Part shown: positions 23,143 to 31,248 of the stretch, in pieces
Position numbering within the stretch: position 1 is the first letter of the stretch
Layout: every line of letters starts with the position of its first letter
From: Fusobacterium sp. IOR10
GTDB lineage: Bacteria > Fusobacteriota > Fusobacteriia > Fusobacteriales > Fusobacteriaceae
DNA: 64,000 bases
NCBI RefSeq assembly: GCF_010367435.1
Contig: NZ_WJWY01000011.1
Span: 1 to 64,000 of the forward strand
Direction: 5' to 3'
Made by a program: the position numbers and the translations under genes
The notes under the pieces: generated by a model
Database searches by the model: none
What the model was told of the DNA's origin: nothing
What the model saw: only the letters and a program-made list of their open reading frames with translations

Positions 23143-23829
23143 ATAAATATAATAGTTATATTATTTTTCTTTTTAATTGTACTAGATATTCTTCTTTCTG
23201 ATATATTTACAGTAATGTTTAGATTAACTGGAATGAGTGAAGATAAAGCTAGATTTCAAGTTATTTCTCTTTTAACTAATTCTGGTTTTACAACATCTGA
23301 AAGTGAGCTTATTTTAAAGAGTAAAAAAAGAAGAAGTTTAGCTAAAATAATTATGATATTTGGTTATACTTTCACTGCAACAATTGTTTCTGGAATCATA
23401 AGTATGATTGTAGCTTACAACCTTAAGGACAATAGTTTTTCCTTGGTAGAAGTATTTGTACTTATAGCTTTACTTATAACATTTTACTTTGTTAGAAAAT
23501 TCTTTTTAGTGAAATTTATATTTAATAAATTGTCAGAAAAAATTTATCGTTACTTTATTGCCAAGGAAAACATTAATTCAGTAATGGTTATTGAAAATTT
23601 TGGAACAAATGTAATTGCTCAAGTTTTTTTAAATGAAGTTCCTTTGGAACTTTCAAATAAAACCTTAGCTGAAATGGATATTAAAAACAAGTATAATCTC
23701 CTTATACTTACAATAACATTATCTGATAATAAACCATCTGAAGTTACTGCTAAAACTATTTTCCAAAAGGACACAACAGTTACAGTAATGGGGAAAAAGA
23801 AGGATATTAAAAAAATTTTATGTCCCTAG
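23143..23829 (+). CDS. Membrane protein with C-terminal TrkA-C (RCK-C) domain; probable non-ATG start
   Basis: The readable protein has two or three membrane segments, a conserved loop LTGMSEDKARFQVISLLTNS and GFTTSESE, and a TrkA-C-like regulatory domain over the last 80 residues. The first ATG in frame (23215) has no ribosome binding site and would cut off a hydrophobic helix encoded just upstream. AGGGGG lies seven bases before an in-frame ATA at 23143, the same spacing as AGGGGG before the desulfoferrodoxin ATG. I therefore propose AUA initiation, giving 228 residues with an N-terminal membrane segment. It is translationally close to malic enzyme (11-base gap). Function is unknown; relatives sit with ion or metabolite transporters. 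Confidence 0.65.
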   Translation: MNIIVILFFFLIVLDILLSDIFTVMFRLTGMSEDKARFQVISLLTNSGFTTSESELILKSKKRRSLAKIIMIFGYTFTATIVSGIISMIVAYNLKDNSFSLVEVFVLIALLITFYFVRKFFLVKFIFNKLSEKIYRYFIAKENINSVMVIENFGTNVIAQVFLNEVPLELSNKTLAEMDIKNKYNLLILTITLSDNKPSEVTAKTIFQKDTTVTVMGKKKDIKKILCP

Positions 23830-23912
23830 TTGATTTATTTGAATAAATGTTATAAACTTTAAATAGAGATTCATAATTTTACACATTATTTATAAAAATA
23901 GGGGGAATTAAT

Positions 23913-24296
23913 ATGTTAGAAACTAAATTTTATGTTTGTAGTCACTGTGGTAACATTGTTAAAAAATTTCATGATTCAGGAATTCCAGTTTTTTGTTGTG
24001 GAGAAGCTATGAAAGAACTTGTTCCTAAAACTGCTGATGCTGCTGGGGAAAAACATGTTCCTTTAATTGAAGTTAATGGAGAAGATGTTAAAGTAACTGT
24101 TGGATCTACTCTTCACCCAATGATTGAAAGTCATTATATTGTTTGGATCTATCTTGAAACTTCAAATGGTGGACAATTCCATTCTTTCAAACCTGGTGAC
24201 GAACCAATTGCAAACTTTAAACTAGCTAAAGATGAAAAAGTTATTTCAGCATATGAATATTGTAATATTCATGGTTTATGGATTGCAAAATTATAA
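23913..24296 (+). CDS. dfx: Desulfoferrodoxin (superoxide reductase)
   Basis: This 127-residue cytoplasmic enzyme reduces superoxide to peroxide without making oxygen, a key defence in anaerobes. The N-terminal desulforedoxin centre is Cys9, Cys12, Cys28 and Cys29. The catalytic Fe site is His48 (in GEKHVP, with the Glu-Lys pair before it), His68, His74, Cys117 and His120 (YCNIHG). All ligands are present. AGGGGG precedes ATG, and a hairpin terminator follows. It probably has its own transcript; a PerR-like box is not convincing in the 83-base gap. Confidence 0.95.
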   Translation: MLETKFYVCSHCGNIVKKFHDSGIPVFCCGEAMKELVPKTADAAGEKHVPLIEVNGEDVKVTVGSTLHPMIESHYIVWIYLETSNGGQFHSFKPGDEPIANFKLAKDEKVISAYEYCNIHGLWIAKL

Positions 24297-24310
24297 AATA
24301 AAATAAAAAT

Positions 24311-24341
24311 AAAAAATCCTTCAAATTTTGAAGGATTTTTT
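24311..24341. terminator. Hairpin terminator after desulfoferrodoxin
   Basis: AAAATCCTTCAA and TTGAAGGATTTT form a stem with a three-base loop, followed by a long T run on the plus strand. It starts 15 bases after the stop and also ends the minus-strand mini-gene at 24345. Confidence 0.88.
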
Positions 24342-24344
24342 TTA

Positions 24345-24434
24345 TTATTTATTTTTAAAATATACATAGCATGCTCCTAATACAGCTCCTATGGAAACTC
24401 CAAAAAATATTTGACTTAATGTATCATTGCTCAT
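24345..24434 (-). CDS. Small single-span membrane protein (29 residues)
   Basis: The ORF encodes a short polar N-terminus, a glycine-rich hydrophobic helix (FFGVSIGAVLGACYVYF) and a basic end KNK. This is a typical one-pass small membrane protein, like the start of YtxH-type proteins but truncated. A G-rich ribosome binding site (GGGGGGAAG) precedes ATG. It stands alone on the minus strand, with an A/T-rich promoter-like region to its right and the shared terminator to its left. Function is unknown. Confidence 0.5.
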   Translation of the reverse strand: MSNDTLSQIFFGVSIGAVLGACYVYFKNK

Positions 24435-24561
24435 GGCTTCCCCCCAATCAAGAAAAAATAATAGCTACTTAAACAAACCTTTTTGTACTAATTTAATAAC
24501 AAATATCCTATTACAATATATTATAGCATTAATTTATAGTTTTTTAAATATATTATAAAAA

Positions 24562-24589
24562 AAGATTAGTTTATTACTAAACTAATCTT
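24562..24589 (-). terminator. Hairpin terminator after nrdG
   Basis: A perfect 12-bp stem (AAGATTAGTTTA and its complement) with loop TTAC lies seven bases past the nrdG stop and is followed by TTTTTTT on the minus strand. Confidence 0.88.
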
Positions 24590-24595
24590 CCTTAT

Positions 24596-25279
24596 TTATA
24601 TTTCTATATTCTTCTGAAATTCAATTAAATCTTTTTTTATCTTTATCATATCATATTTTATTAAAGCTTTTCCTCTCAGTCTTTTTAAATCTTCCTTTTT
24701 AAATGTTTCAGGCATATGAAAATAATTAAATCTCCAAAGAGGTAATGTACCAAAGTTCTTGGCAATTGAAACCAAATCATTTTTTGTTATCCCTGGATAT
24801 AAAGTTGTTCTTACTTCAAAATCACAATTATTTTCCAAAAGATAATTTATAGTTTCTGATGTTTTTTTATAATTTGCATTTTTACCACAAACATTTATAT
24901 ACTTATCTTCTGTAGCTTTTAAATCTATAGCAAAGTAATCAACAACCTTTGATTCCACAAGTTTTTTTATAATTTCAATATTTTGTCCATTACTATCTAA
25001 TTTAGTTGCATAACCTAATTTTTTTAGATATTTAAAAAAGCCAAGTAAGTCTTTTTGTAAAGTAGCTTCTCCACCACTTACTACAACCCCTTCCAATAAA
25101 CCCTTTCTTTTTTCTAAAAATAATTTTATATCCTTTTGTGATATTTCTTCACCATTTTCTATAAGTTCCCTATTATGACAGTAAAAACAATCTAAATCGC
25201 AACCTAATGTAAAAACTACACAACTTAATTTTTTAGGAAAATCTATTGTACTAGTCCTCTGTATTCCACCAAATTTCAT
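24596..25279 (-). CDS. nrdG: Anaerobic ribonucleotide reductase activating protein (radical SAM)
   Basis: This 227-residue enzyme uses a [4Fe-4S] cluster and S-adenosylmethionine to install the glycyl radical on NrdD. The radical SAM cysteines are Cys27, Cys31 and Cys34 (CDLDCFYC). The glycine-rich SAM contact follows in VVSGGEATLQ. The N-terminus with TSTIDFPKKLSCV fits the PflA-like NrdG variant found with the longer NrdD. It starts 15 bases after the nrdD stop and shares the NrdR-controlled transcript. Confidence 0.93.
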   Translation of the reverse strand: MKFGGIQRTSTIDFPKKLSCVVFTLGCDLDCFYCHNRELIENGEEISQKDIKLFLEKRKGLLEGVVVSGGEATLQKDLLGFFKYLKKLGYATKLDSNGQNIEIIKKLVESKVVDYFAIDLKATEDKYINVCGKNANYKKTSETINYLLENNCDFEVRTTLYPGITKNDLVSIAKNFGTLPLWRFNYFHMPETFKKEDLKRLRGKALIKYDMIKIKKDLIEFQKNIEI

Positions 25280-25294
25280 AGAACGAACCTCTCT

Positions 25295-27379
25295 TTAATT
25301 TTTTATCACATATTTTACTCTCTCTGAGTATTCTTGTGTTTTACCCTTATTAAAATTCTTAACTGGACGAAGATAACCTACAACCCTTGTCCACACTTCA
25401 GTTTCTTTTCCACACTGTGGACATATTTCAACTTCCCCTGTTATATATCCATGTTCTGGACAAATTGAAAATGTGGGAGTTAAAGATAAATATGGTAATT
25501 TATAATTTGTAAAAGATTTTTTCAATAAAGTTTTAGCTATTTCTATATCTTTAATTTGTTCACCTAAATATAGATGTAAAACTGTTCCCCCTGTATATTT
25601 ACATTGTAATTCATCTTGCAAATCTAAAGTTTCAAATATATCGTCAGTGTAACCTACAGGAAGTTGAGAAGAGTTTGTATAATAAAAAACTTCATCCCCT
25701 GCAGTAATTATATCCCTATATCTTTTTTTATCCTTAGCAGCTAAATTATAGCTTGTTCCCTCAGCTGGAGTTGCCTCTAAATTATACACATGTCCTGTTT
25801 CTTCTTGGTATTTAGCTATTACTTCTCTCATGTAATCTAAAATTTCCAAAGAAAATTCCTGTCCCTCTTTACTTGTAATATCTTTATTTTCTCCTAGGAA
25901 ATTTAAACATGCTTCATTCATTCCTATAAGACCTATTGTATTAAAATGATTGAACCAATATTCCCCAGTTCTTTCATGTACTTCCTTTAAATAATTTTCT
26001 GAATAAGGATACATTCCATGAACAGTTTGTTTTTCAACAGTTTTACGTTTAATTTCAAGACTTTCCTTTGCTATATCCATGAATTTTTTCAATCTATCTT
26101 TGAATTCTTCCACTGTAGAGGATAAATATCCAATTCTAGGAAGGTTTATAGTTACAACTCCTATTGATCCTGTTAAAGGATTTGAACCAAATAATCCTCC
26201 ACCTCTTTTACGAAGTTCCTTTGTGTCTAGTCTTAAACGACAACACATTGAAAGGGCATCCTCTGGAGATAAATCTGAATTTACATAATTTGAAAAATAA
26301 GGAATTCCATACTTACAAGCTATTTCCATAACTTTATCAGTAACCTTACTGTTCCAATCAAAATCCTTTGTTATATTTATAGTTGGAATTGGAAAAGTAA
26401 ATACTCTTCCCTTTCTGTCTCCCTCTTCCATTACTTCACAAAAAGCTTGATTTAATATATCCATTTCCCCTTGAAATTCTCCATATGTTTCTTTCATTAA
26501 TTTTCCACCAATAATAACTGGTTGATCCTTTAATGTTGATGGAGCCTTTAAATCAAATGTTAAATTTGAAAATGGACATTGAAATCCAACTCTTGTAGGT
26601 ACATTTAAATTAAATATAAACTCTTGTAGAGCTTGCTTAACTCCCTTATAATCAAGTTTGTCATATCTTATAAATGGAGCACAGTAAGTGTCAAAACTAC
26701 TCCACGCTTGAGCTCCTGCAGTTTCCCCTTGAGTTGTAAAAGTTGAATTAACAATCTGTCCTAGAAAACTACGAAAATGTTTAGCTGGGCTTGATTCAAT
26801 CTTTCCTTCCACTCCTCCAAAACCTTGTACAAGAAGTTGTCTTAAATCCCAACCTGCACAATAGGGACCAAAGAATCCTAAATCATGTAAATGTAAGTCC
26901 CCTGATAAATGAGCATCTCTAACTTCTTTAGGATAAATTTCATGTAACCAATATCTTTTGGTAAAATTTTCTCTAATATAATTATTCATTCCATTTATTG
27001 ACTTTTGAGTGTTGGCATTTTCTTTTATCCTCCAATCTCCGTCATCTAAATATTTTGAAAACAAATCTATTGTTGCACCTACTAAAGCGTTCTTTTCCCT
27101 TGCACTACGACGTTTTTCTCTATATAAAATATAGGCCTTGGCTGTTTTTGCATGCCCTGCTTCTATTAAAACTTTTTCCACTGTATCTTGAACATATTCC
27201 ACATCAACTGTGTTTTTATATTTTTCAAAAAGCATATTTGTTACATCTGAAGACAATTTTTCAGATTTCTCCCAGTCGTTTCCACCAACTGCAGTTGCTG
27301 CTTTAAATATTGCTCTTGTTATTTTATCACTACAAAATGAAACTAAATCCCCATTACGTTTCCTTATTGTTTGAATCAT
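25295..27379 (-). CDS. nrdD: Anaerobic ribonucleoside-triphosphate reductase (class III)
   Basis: This 694-residue oxygen-sensitive enzyme makes deoxyribonucleotides from NTPs. An ATP-cone domain is at residues 1-95 (IRKRNGDLVSF). The catalytic barrel follows, with the conserved cysteines in the body. A zinc ribbon is formed by CPEHG and CPQCG, and the glycyl-radical site is RVVGY with Gly at about 668. GGAG precedes ATG. Two NrdR boxes overlap its promoter (27428-27479), so it is repressed when dATP is sufficient. It is first in nrdD-nrdG. Confidence 0.95.
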   Translation of the reverse strand: MIQTIRKRNGDLVSFCSDKITRAIFKAATAVGGNDWEKSEKLSSDVTNMLFEKYKNTVDVEYVQDTVEKVLIEAGHAKTAKAYILYREKRRSAREKNALVGATIDLFSKYLDDGDWRIKENANTQKSINGMNNYIRENFTKRYWLHEIYPKEVRDAHLSGDLHLHDLGFFGPYCAGWDLRQLLVQGFGGVEGKIESSPAKHFRSFLGQIVNSTFTTQGETAGAQAWSSFDTYCAPFIRYDKLDYKGVKQALQEFIFNLNVPTRVGFQCPFSNLTFDLKAPSTLKDQPVIIGGKLMKETYGEFQGEMDILNQAFCEVMEEGDRKGRVFTFPIPTINITKDFDWNSKVTDKVMEIACKYGIPYFSNYVNSDLSPEDALSMCCRLRLDTKELRKRGGGLFGSNPLTGSIGVVTINLPRIGYLSSTVEEFKDRLKKFMDIAKESLEIKRKTVEKQTVHGMYPYSENYLKEVHERTGEYWFNHFNTIGLIGMNEACLNFLGENKDITSKEGQEFSLEILDYMREVIAKYQEETGHVYNLEATPAEGTSYNLAAKDKKRYRDIITAGDEVFYYTNSSQLPVGYTDDIFETLDLQDELQCKYTGGTVLHLYLGEQIKDIEIAKTLLKKSFTNYKLPYLSLTPTFSICPEHGYITGEVEICPQCGKETEVWTRVVGYLRPVKNFNKGKTQEYSERVKYVIKN

Positions 27380-27427
27380 ACTCCTCGTCTCCTTTTAAAT
27401 AAATGTAATTATTTGCCTCGCAAGAAA

Positions 27428-27479
27428 ATTATACTATATATTGTGCTACCTTTCAACTTAAATACTATATATTGTGTAG
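27428..27479 (-). promoter_or_regulatory. nrdDG promoter with two NrdR boxes
   Basis: The sequence ACTATATATTGTG occurs twice, at 27433 and 27464, exactly 31 bases apart. It reads on the minus strand as CACAATATATAGT, the NrdR box. The downstream box lies inside a promoter with TTGAAA (27451-27456), a 17-base spacer and TATAAT (27428-27433). Paired NrdR boxes about three helical turns apart are the standard arrangement for repression of nrd operons. The nrdR gene itself is not in the window. Confidence 0.92.
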
Positions 27480-27556
27480 GCAACCTTCTCAATTCCTTCT
27501 ATTTCAATGCTTTCTTAAATCATTCTTTTTTTATATGATAATTTCCATTGACAGGG

Positions 27557-27585
27557 TTGACTTTATCTAGAGAACCCACTATTAT
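27557..27585 (+). promoter_or_regulatory. Promoter of purine nucleoside phosphorylase gene
   Basis: TTGACT (27557-27562), a 17-base spacer and TATTAT (27580-27585) lie 35 bases before the ATG. A second TTGACA starts nine bases upstream of the first hexamer. Confidence 0.75.
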
Positions 27586-27620
27586 ATTAATAGAACTATT
27601 TATTCAAAAAGGAGAACTCT

Positions 27621-28436
27621 ATGTATGAAAAAATATTAGAAAGTATAAAATTTATAAAATCTAAAACTAATTATGAGCCCAAAGTTGGAATTATTCTTGG
27701 AAGTGGACTTGGAAGCTTAGCAAATGAAATTACAGATTATATTGAAATAGATTACAAGGATATTCCTAATTTCCCTATTTCAACTGTTAAAGGTCACGAT
27801 GGGAAACTAATTTTTGGAAAAATTGGAGATACTGAAGTTATGGCTATGAAAGGAAGAATTCATTTTTATGAGGGATATCCTATGAAAGAAGTTACTTATC
27901 CAATTTATGTTATGAGAATGTTTGGAATAGAAAAATTAATTTTAAGTAATGCTGCAGGGGGGATAAATACAAGTTTTCAAGATGGAACTTTAATGATAAT
28001 TAAAGATCATATTAATTTTTTTGGAACTAACCCTTTAATTGGAAAAAATGACGATAGATTTGGAAGTAGATTTCCAGATATGACTGAAATTTATTCAAAG
28101 AATTTTATTAACATTGCTAAAGAAAAAGCTAAAAACTTAAATATTAAATACAGTGAAGGGGTTTACCTTGGAACTACTGGACCATCATATGAAACTGCTA
28201 GTGAAATTAAAGCTTTCTCATTAATGGGAGGAGATGCTGTTGGAATGTCCACTGTACCTGAAGCTATTGTTGCTAAATATTTAGGCATGGAAATTTTAGG
28301 AATCTCTTGTATTACAAATATGGCAACTGGTATTGCAACTAAGCCTCATTCTCATCAATCTGTTATGGAAATTGCTAAAAAGGTTGAAAAAGATTTTTGT
28401 ATATGGATAAAAACAATTGTTGAAGATTTAGATTAA
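27621..28436 (+). CDS. punA: Purine nucleoside phosphorylase (trimeric, PunA type)
   Basis: This 271-residue cytoplasmic enzyme cleaves purine (deoxy)nucleosides with phosphate to the base and (deoxy)ribose-1-phosphate. The phosphate-binding start is GIILGSGLGSLA (about residues 23-34), followed by VKGHDGKL and KGRIHFYEGY. The LSNAAGGIN block and the purine-site region GMSTVPEA are present. Length and motifs match the class II trimeric enzyme rather than hexameric DeoD. AAGGAG precedes ATG. It is monocistronic behind its own promoter, with a terminator about 115 bases downstream. Confidence 0.93.
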   Translation: MYEKILESIKFIKSKTNYEPKVGIILGSGLGSLANEITDYIEIDYKDIPNFPISTVKGHDGKLIFGKIGDTEVMAMKGRIHFYEGYPMKEVTYPIYVMRMFGIEKLILSNAAGGINTSFQDGTLMIIKDHINFFGTNPLIGKNDDRFGSRFPDMTEIYSKNFINIAKEKAKNLNIKYSEGVYLGTTGPSYETASEIKAFSLMGGDAVGMSTVPEAIVAKYLGMEILGISCITNMATGIATKPHSHQSVMEIAKKVEKDFCIWIKTIVEDLD

Positions 28437-28448
28437 TTATAATAAAAT

Positions 28449-28510
28449 CTCTTTGTCAACTATATGGGGATTAAGAAATTCTTAGCATAAGTAAATTACT
28501 TAAATTATCA
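28449..28510. repeat. 62-bp direct repeat, copy A
   Basis: This segment recurs at 29025-29086 in the same orientation with about 55 of 62 matching bases and no gap. The last 35 bases (28476-28510) are identical in both. The two copies are 576 bases apart and enclose the small lipoprotein gene. It lies just after the purine phosphorylase gene and encodes nothing obvious. It may be an intergenic repeat family or the footprint of an element. Confidence 0.85.
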
Positions 28511-28550
28511 CAATACTTTCCTCCTATTAGATATCCTTAATACACTACGA

Positions 28551-28588
28551 AAAAAGATGATTCCTATATATATAGGAATCATCTTTTT
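28551..28588. terminator. Bidirectional hairpin terminator
   Basis: A perfect 18-bp palindromic stem (AAAAAGATGATTCCTATA and its complement) with a two-base centre lies between the converging punA and lipoprotein genes. It has A and T tracts for both directions. Confidence 0.88.
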
Positions 28589-28663
28589 AAGGATTAAATT
28601 ATTAATCCATTCTATTTTATACATTGAACGGAGTATAATATATAATTTTCCATCACAAAGTTT

Positions 28664-28888
28664 TTAGAATGATGCATCTTTTATCTCTGATGCTTTCTTT
28701 GAAGTTGCATCCTTTATCTCTGATGCTTTCTCTAAAGTTGCATCTTTTATCTCTGATGCTTTCTCTTGAGTTTTAGGAGACTCTTCTCTAATAACTTCTT
28801 GTGAAGTTGCAGGAGGATTTTCTTCTTTAGTTTTATTATTACATGCTACCATTGAAAGAACAGCTAATACTATCAATATTTTTTTCAT
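28664..28888 (-). CDS. Small lipoprotein with 11-residue tandem repeats
   Basis: This 74-residue protein has a lipoprotein signal peptide ending in the lipobox SMVAC (Cys16), then a polar linker rich in Asn, Glu and Pro. Three 11-residue repeats of the type KASEIKDATxx fill the C-terminal half. The DNA repeats have a period of 33 bases (28673, 28706 and 28739). Eleven-residue periodicity with Lys/Glu/Ala alternation predicts a long amphipathic helix. It would be anchored on the outer face of a membrane. No enzyme motif is present. It is flanked by the 62-bp direct repeats. A TATAAT lies at 28919-28924 upstream. Confidence 0.8.
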   Translation of the reverse strand: MKKILIVLAVLSMVACNNKTKEENPPATSQEVIREESPKTQEKASEIKDATLEKASEIKDATSKKASEIKDASF

Positions 28889-29024
28889 CTAAACATCTCC
28901 TTAATTATTTTTTTGTCTATTATAGGATTGTAACTCTGTAAATAAAAAAAATTAATTTTTTTTAATCTTTATTCTCTTATACTTACTCAGACATCAATTA
29001 AGTAGAAAAAGTTTAATTTTTTAG

Positions 29025-29086
29025 CTCTTTGACAACTGTGTAGGAATCAAAAAATTCTTAGCATAAGTAAATTACTTAAATTATCA
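29025..29086. repeat. 62-bp direct repeat, copy B
   Basis: Second copy of the segment at 28449-28510, with its 35-base identical core at 29052-29086. It lies upstream of the lipoprotein gene and downstream of the antiporter gene. The rest of this 243-base gap holds the lipoprotein promoter region and AT-rich sequence. Confidence 0.85.
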
Positions 29087-29131
29087 AATTTTCTGATCCC
29101 ATAAAATTGTTTTTTAATTGCTTTAATTTTG

Positions 29132-31153
29132 TTAAATTTTAAAGTCACAGTAAGAGTTATTACCATCACTACAAGATAAATATATTCCAACAAAATTACT
29201 TTCTAAATCCTCTATTAAGCTTTTAGCAGATTTATCTTGGGAATTACACCATATACTTTCCCCTTCTCTTCCTAGGAAGAAAATGATTAAGTCTCCAGAT
29301 TTAATTAAATTTTCAACAAATTCATCTAGAATTTCCCATTTATTAACAGTTAAGAAAGTATAATCCTTACTATTTTTAATAACCTTATCTAAATTTTCCT
29401 TAGTTTCATCCTTACAAATAAAAACAATTTTAGTATTTAATTCTCTTAAATTTTTCAAAGTGCTTTCAAGTATCTTTAAAAATCCAATATGTTTAGTTAT
29501 TAATTTAGGTATTAAAATATATGTTTTAGAGGCTATCCCTAACTTATGTTCTAGCTTTAAGATATATATAAGGGATGTACTTTCCCTAGTATACTTATCT
29601 ATCACATCTCCAAATACTACATTTTCCTCAGGATGTTTTCTGTCCCAAGTAAACATCACTTTTGAAATTCTGTTTTCTTTAACTGTTTCTACTATTCCAT
29701 TGGAAATATCTCTTTTTATTCTTATTAAAGGAATTATTTCTCTTTTTAATTCCTTACCCCTTTTCACAACTTTTTCTAATAATTTTTCACTTTCTATAAT
29801 TTCTTCATTACTATCATTTTCTTTTAATACTATTTTTAGAAAATATATTGGATCATTCTTTTTTAAGTTTTGAAATAGAAAACTAAACTCCATTAAATTT
29901 TCCAAATTTATATCCCTATTAACTGGAACTAAAATTCTATGGGAAGAAATTCTCCCCTCCTCTTTATCCTCTGAAAAGGCCATTTTTCTAGCTGAATACT
30001 CAGTGAAAAAAGTTCCCACAAAACAAGTGATCATTATCATTGTTATTGTTCCTGCTAAAATATATTTATTTAAAATTCCAATATTATATCCAACTGTAAC
30101 TGCTGCTAAAGTTGCTGCTGCTTGGTTTACAGTCATGGAAAAAATTAAAATATTTTCTATGCTCTTTAATTTTATAATTTTCCCAAAAATAAAAGCTGCA
30201 ATAAGTTTAGATAAAACCCCTATAACAATCATAAATATTGCTACTTTCATAGTTTCCCTATTTTTTATAAACTGGCTTACATCTATTAACATCCCAACTG
30301 AAATTAGAAAAAATGGTATAAATAAAGTTTCCCCTATAAACTTTACCCTGGCCATTAGAATACTTCTTTCTGGGATAAGACTATTTAGCACTAGTCCTGA
30401 TAAAAATGCTCCTATTATAGGTTCTAATCCTATCATATGAGAAATTTGAGCTAGTATAAAGGTAATTGTTATTATAAAAACATATTCTTCACTTCCATTT
30501 CCCTTAGCGTACTTAATAAAAAAATATTTTGCTATTTTAGGTATATACTTTGCTGAAAATATAACATATATTGTTGTTAAACCTATGAATTTCCCCCAAA
30601 ATAAAAATGTTGAATTTCCTTGATACACTGCAATTACAATTACTAAAACCACTAGGGCTAAAATATCAGTTATAATTGTTCCTCCAATTGCTGCAGTTAC
30701 ACCTTTTCTTTTATTTAATCCAAACCTACTAACAATTGGATAGGTTATCAATGTATGGGAAGAAAATAAACTAGCTAACAAAAGAGAGCTTAGTGCACTC
30801 ATTTTCAATATATATACTCCCCCTAAAAATCCTAAAAACATAGGAATAGCAAATGTTAATAGACCAAAAATCAAACTATAGGATTTATTTTTATTTACCT
30901 CATGTAAATTTATTTCCAGCCCTGCTTCAAACATTATGTACAGGAGACCTATTGCCCCTAAAAGTTCTATTTTTAAAGTTCTAGAAACTATATCTAGTCC
31001 ATATGGTCCAACTACCATTCCACCTATTAACAAGTAAATTATTGACGGGATTTTAGTTTTAATTGCTAATATTGGAGCAACTAAAACAATTCCCATGAAA
31101 ATAGTAAACATTAAAATAGGATCAACTGTATGCAAATTAATAATATTAAACAT
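29132..31153 (-). CDS. CPA2-family cation:proton antiporter with C-terminal cytoplasmic domain
   Basis: This 673-residue protein has about twelve membrane helices over residues 1-390, with the family patterns LLYIMFEAGLEINL, FSSHTLITYPIV and GLEPIIGAFLSGLVLNSLIP (Kef/NapA-type Na+/H+ exchangers). The C-terminal 270 residues are soluble and resemble two universal-stress-protein-like lobes rather than a TrkA-N domain. It probably exchanges Na+ or K+ for H+ across the inner membrane for pH and salt control. AAGGGGG precedes ATG. It is monocistronic, between the repeat region and the PTS operon terminator. Confidence 0.85.
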   Translation of the reverse strand: MFNIINLHTVDPILMFTIFMGIVLVAPILAIKTKIPSIIYLLIGGMVVGPYGLDIVSRTLKIELLGAIGLLYIMFEAGLEINLHEVNKNKSYSLIFGLLTFAIPMFLGFLGGVYILKMSALSSLLLASLFSSHTLITYPIVSRFGLNKRKGVTAAIGGTIITDILALVVLVIVIAVYQGNSTFLFWGKFIGLTTIYVIFSAKYIPKIAKYFFIKYAKGNGSEEYVFIITITFILAQISHMIGLEPIIGAFLSGLVLNSLIPERSILMARVKFIGETLFIPFFLISVGMLIDVSQFIKNRETMKVAIFMIVIGVLSKLIAAFIFGKIIKLKSIENILIFSMTVNQAAATLAAVTVGYNIGILNKYILAGTITMIMITCFVGTFFTEYSARKMAFSEDKEEGRISSHRILVPVNRDINLENLMEFSFLFQNLKKNDPIYFLKIVLKENDSNEEIIESEKLLEKVVKRGKELKREIIPLIRIKRDISNGIVETVKENRISKVMFTWDRKHPEENVVFGDVIDKYTRESTSLIYILKLEHKLGIASKTYILIPKLITKHIGFLKILESTLKNLRELNTKIVFICKDETKENLDKVIKNSKDYTFLTVNKWEILDEFVENLIKSGDLIIFFLGREGESIWCNSQDKSAKSLIEDLESNFVGIYLSCSDGNNSYCDFKI

Positions 31154-31221
31154 TCTCTACCCCCTTTATTAAGTATATAATATTATTATATCACTTTAAT
31201 TTTAATCCTGTTATTTTTTCT

Positions 31222-31248
31222 AAAAAAAAAAGAGCATAGCTCTTTTTT
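31222..31248 (-). terminator. Hairpin terminator at the end of the PTS-kinase operon
   Basis: AGAGC and GCTCT with extended A and T flanks form a hairpin with loop ATA, overlapping the last bases of the kinase gene stop codon. A long T run follows on the minus strand. Confidence 0.8.

Noticed and set aside
23830-23912. Possible PerR box upstream of desulfoferrodoxin
   Set aside because: Only partial TTATAA-like half sites with wrong spacing were found.
30003-30440. 145-codon plus-strand ORF inside the antiporter gene
   Set aside because: Antisense shadow of a membrane-protein gene; its hydrophobicity is mirrored from that gene, and no start signal is present.
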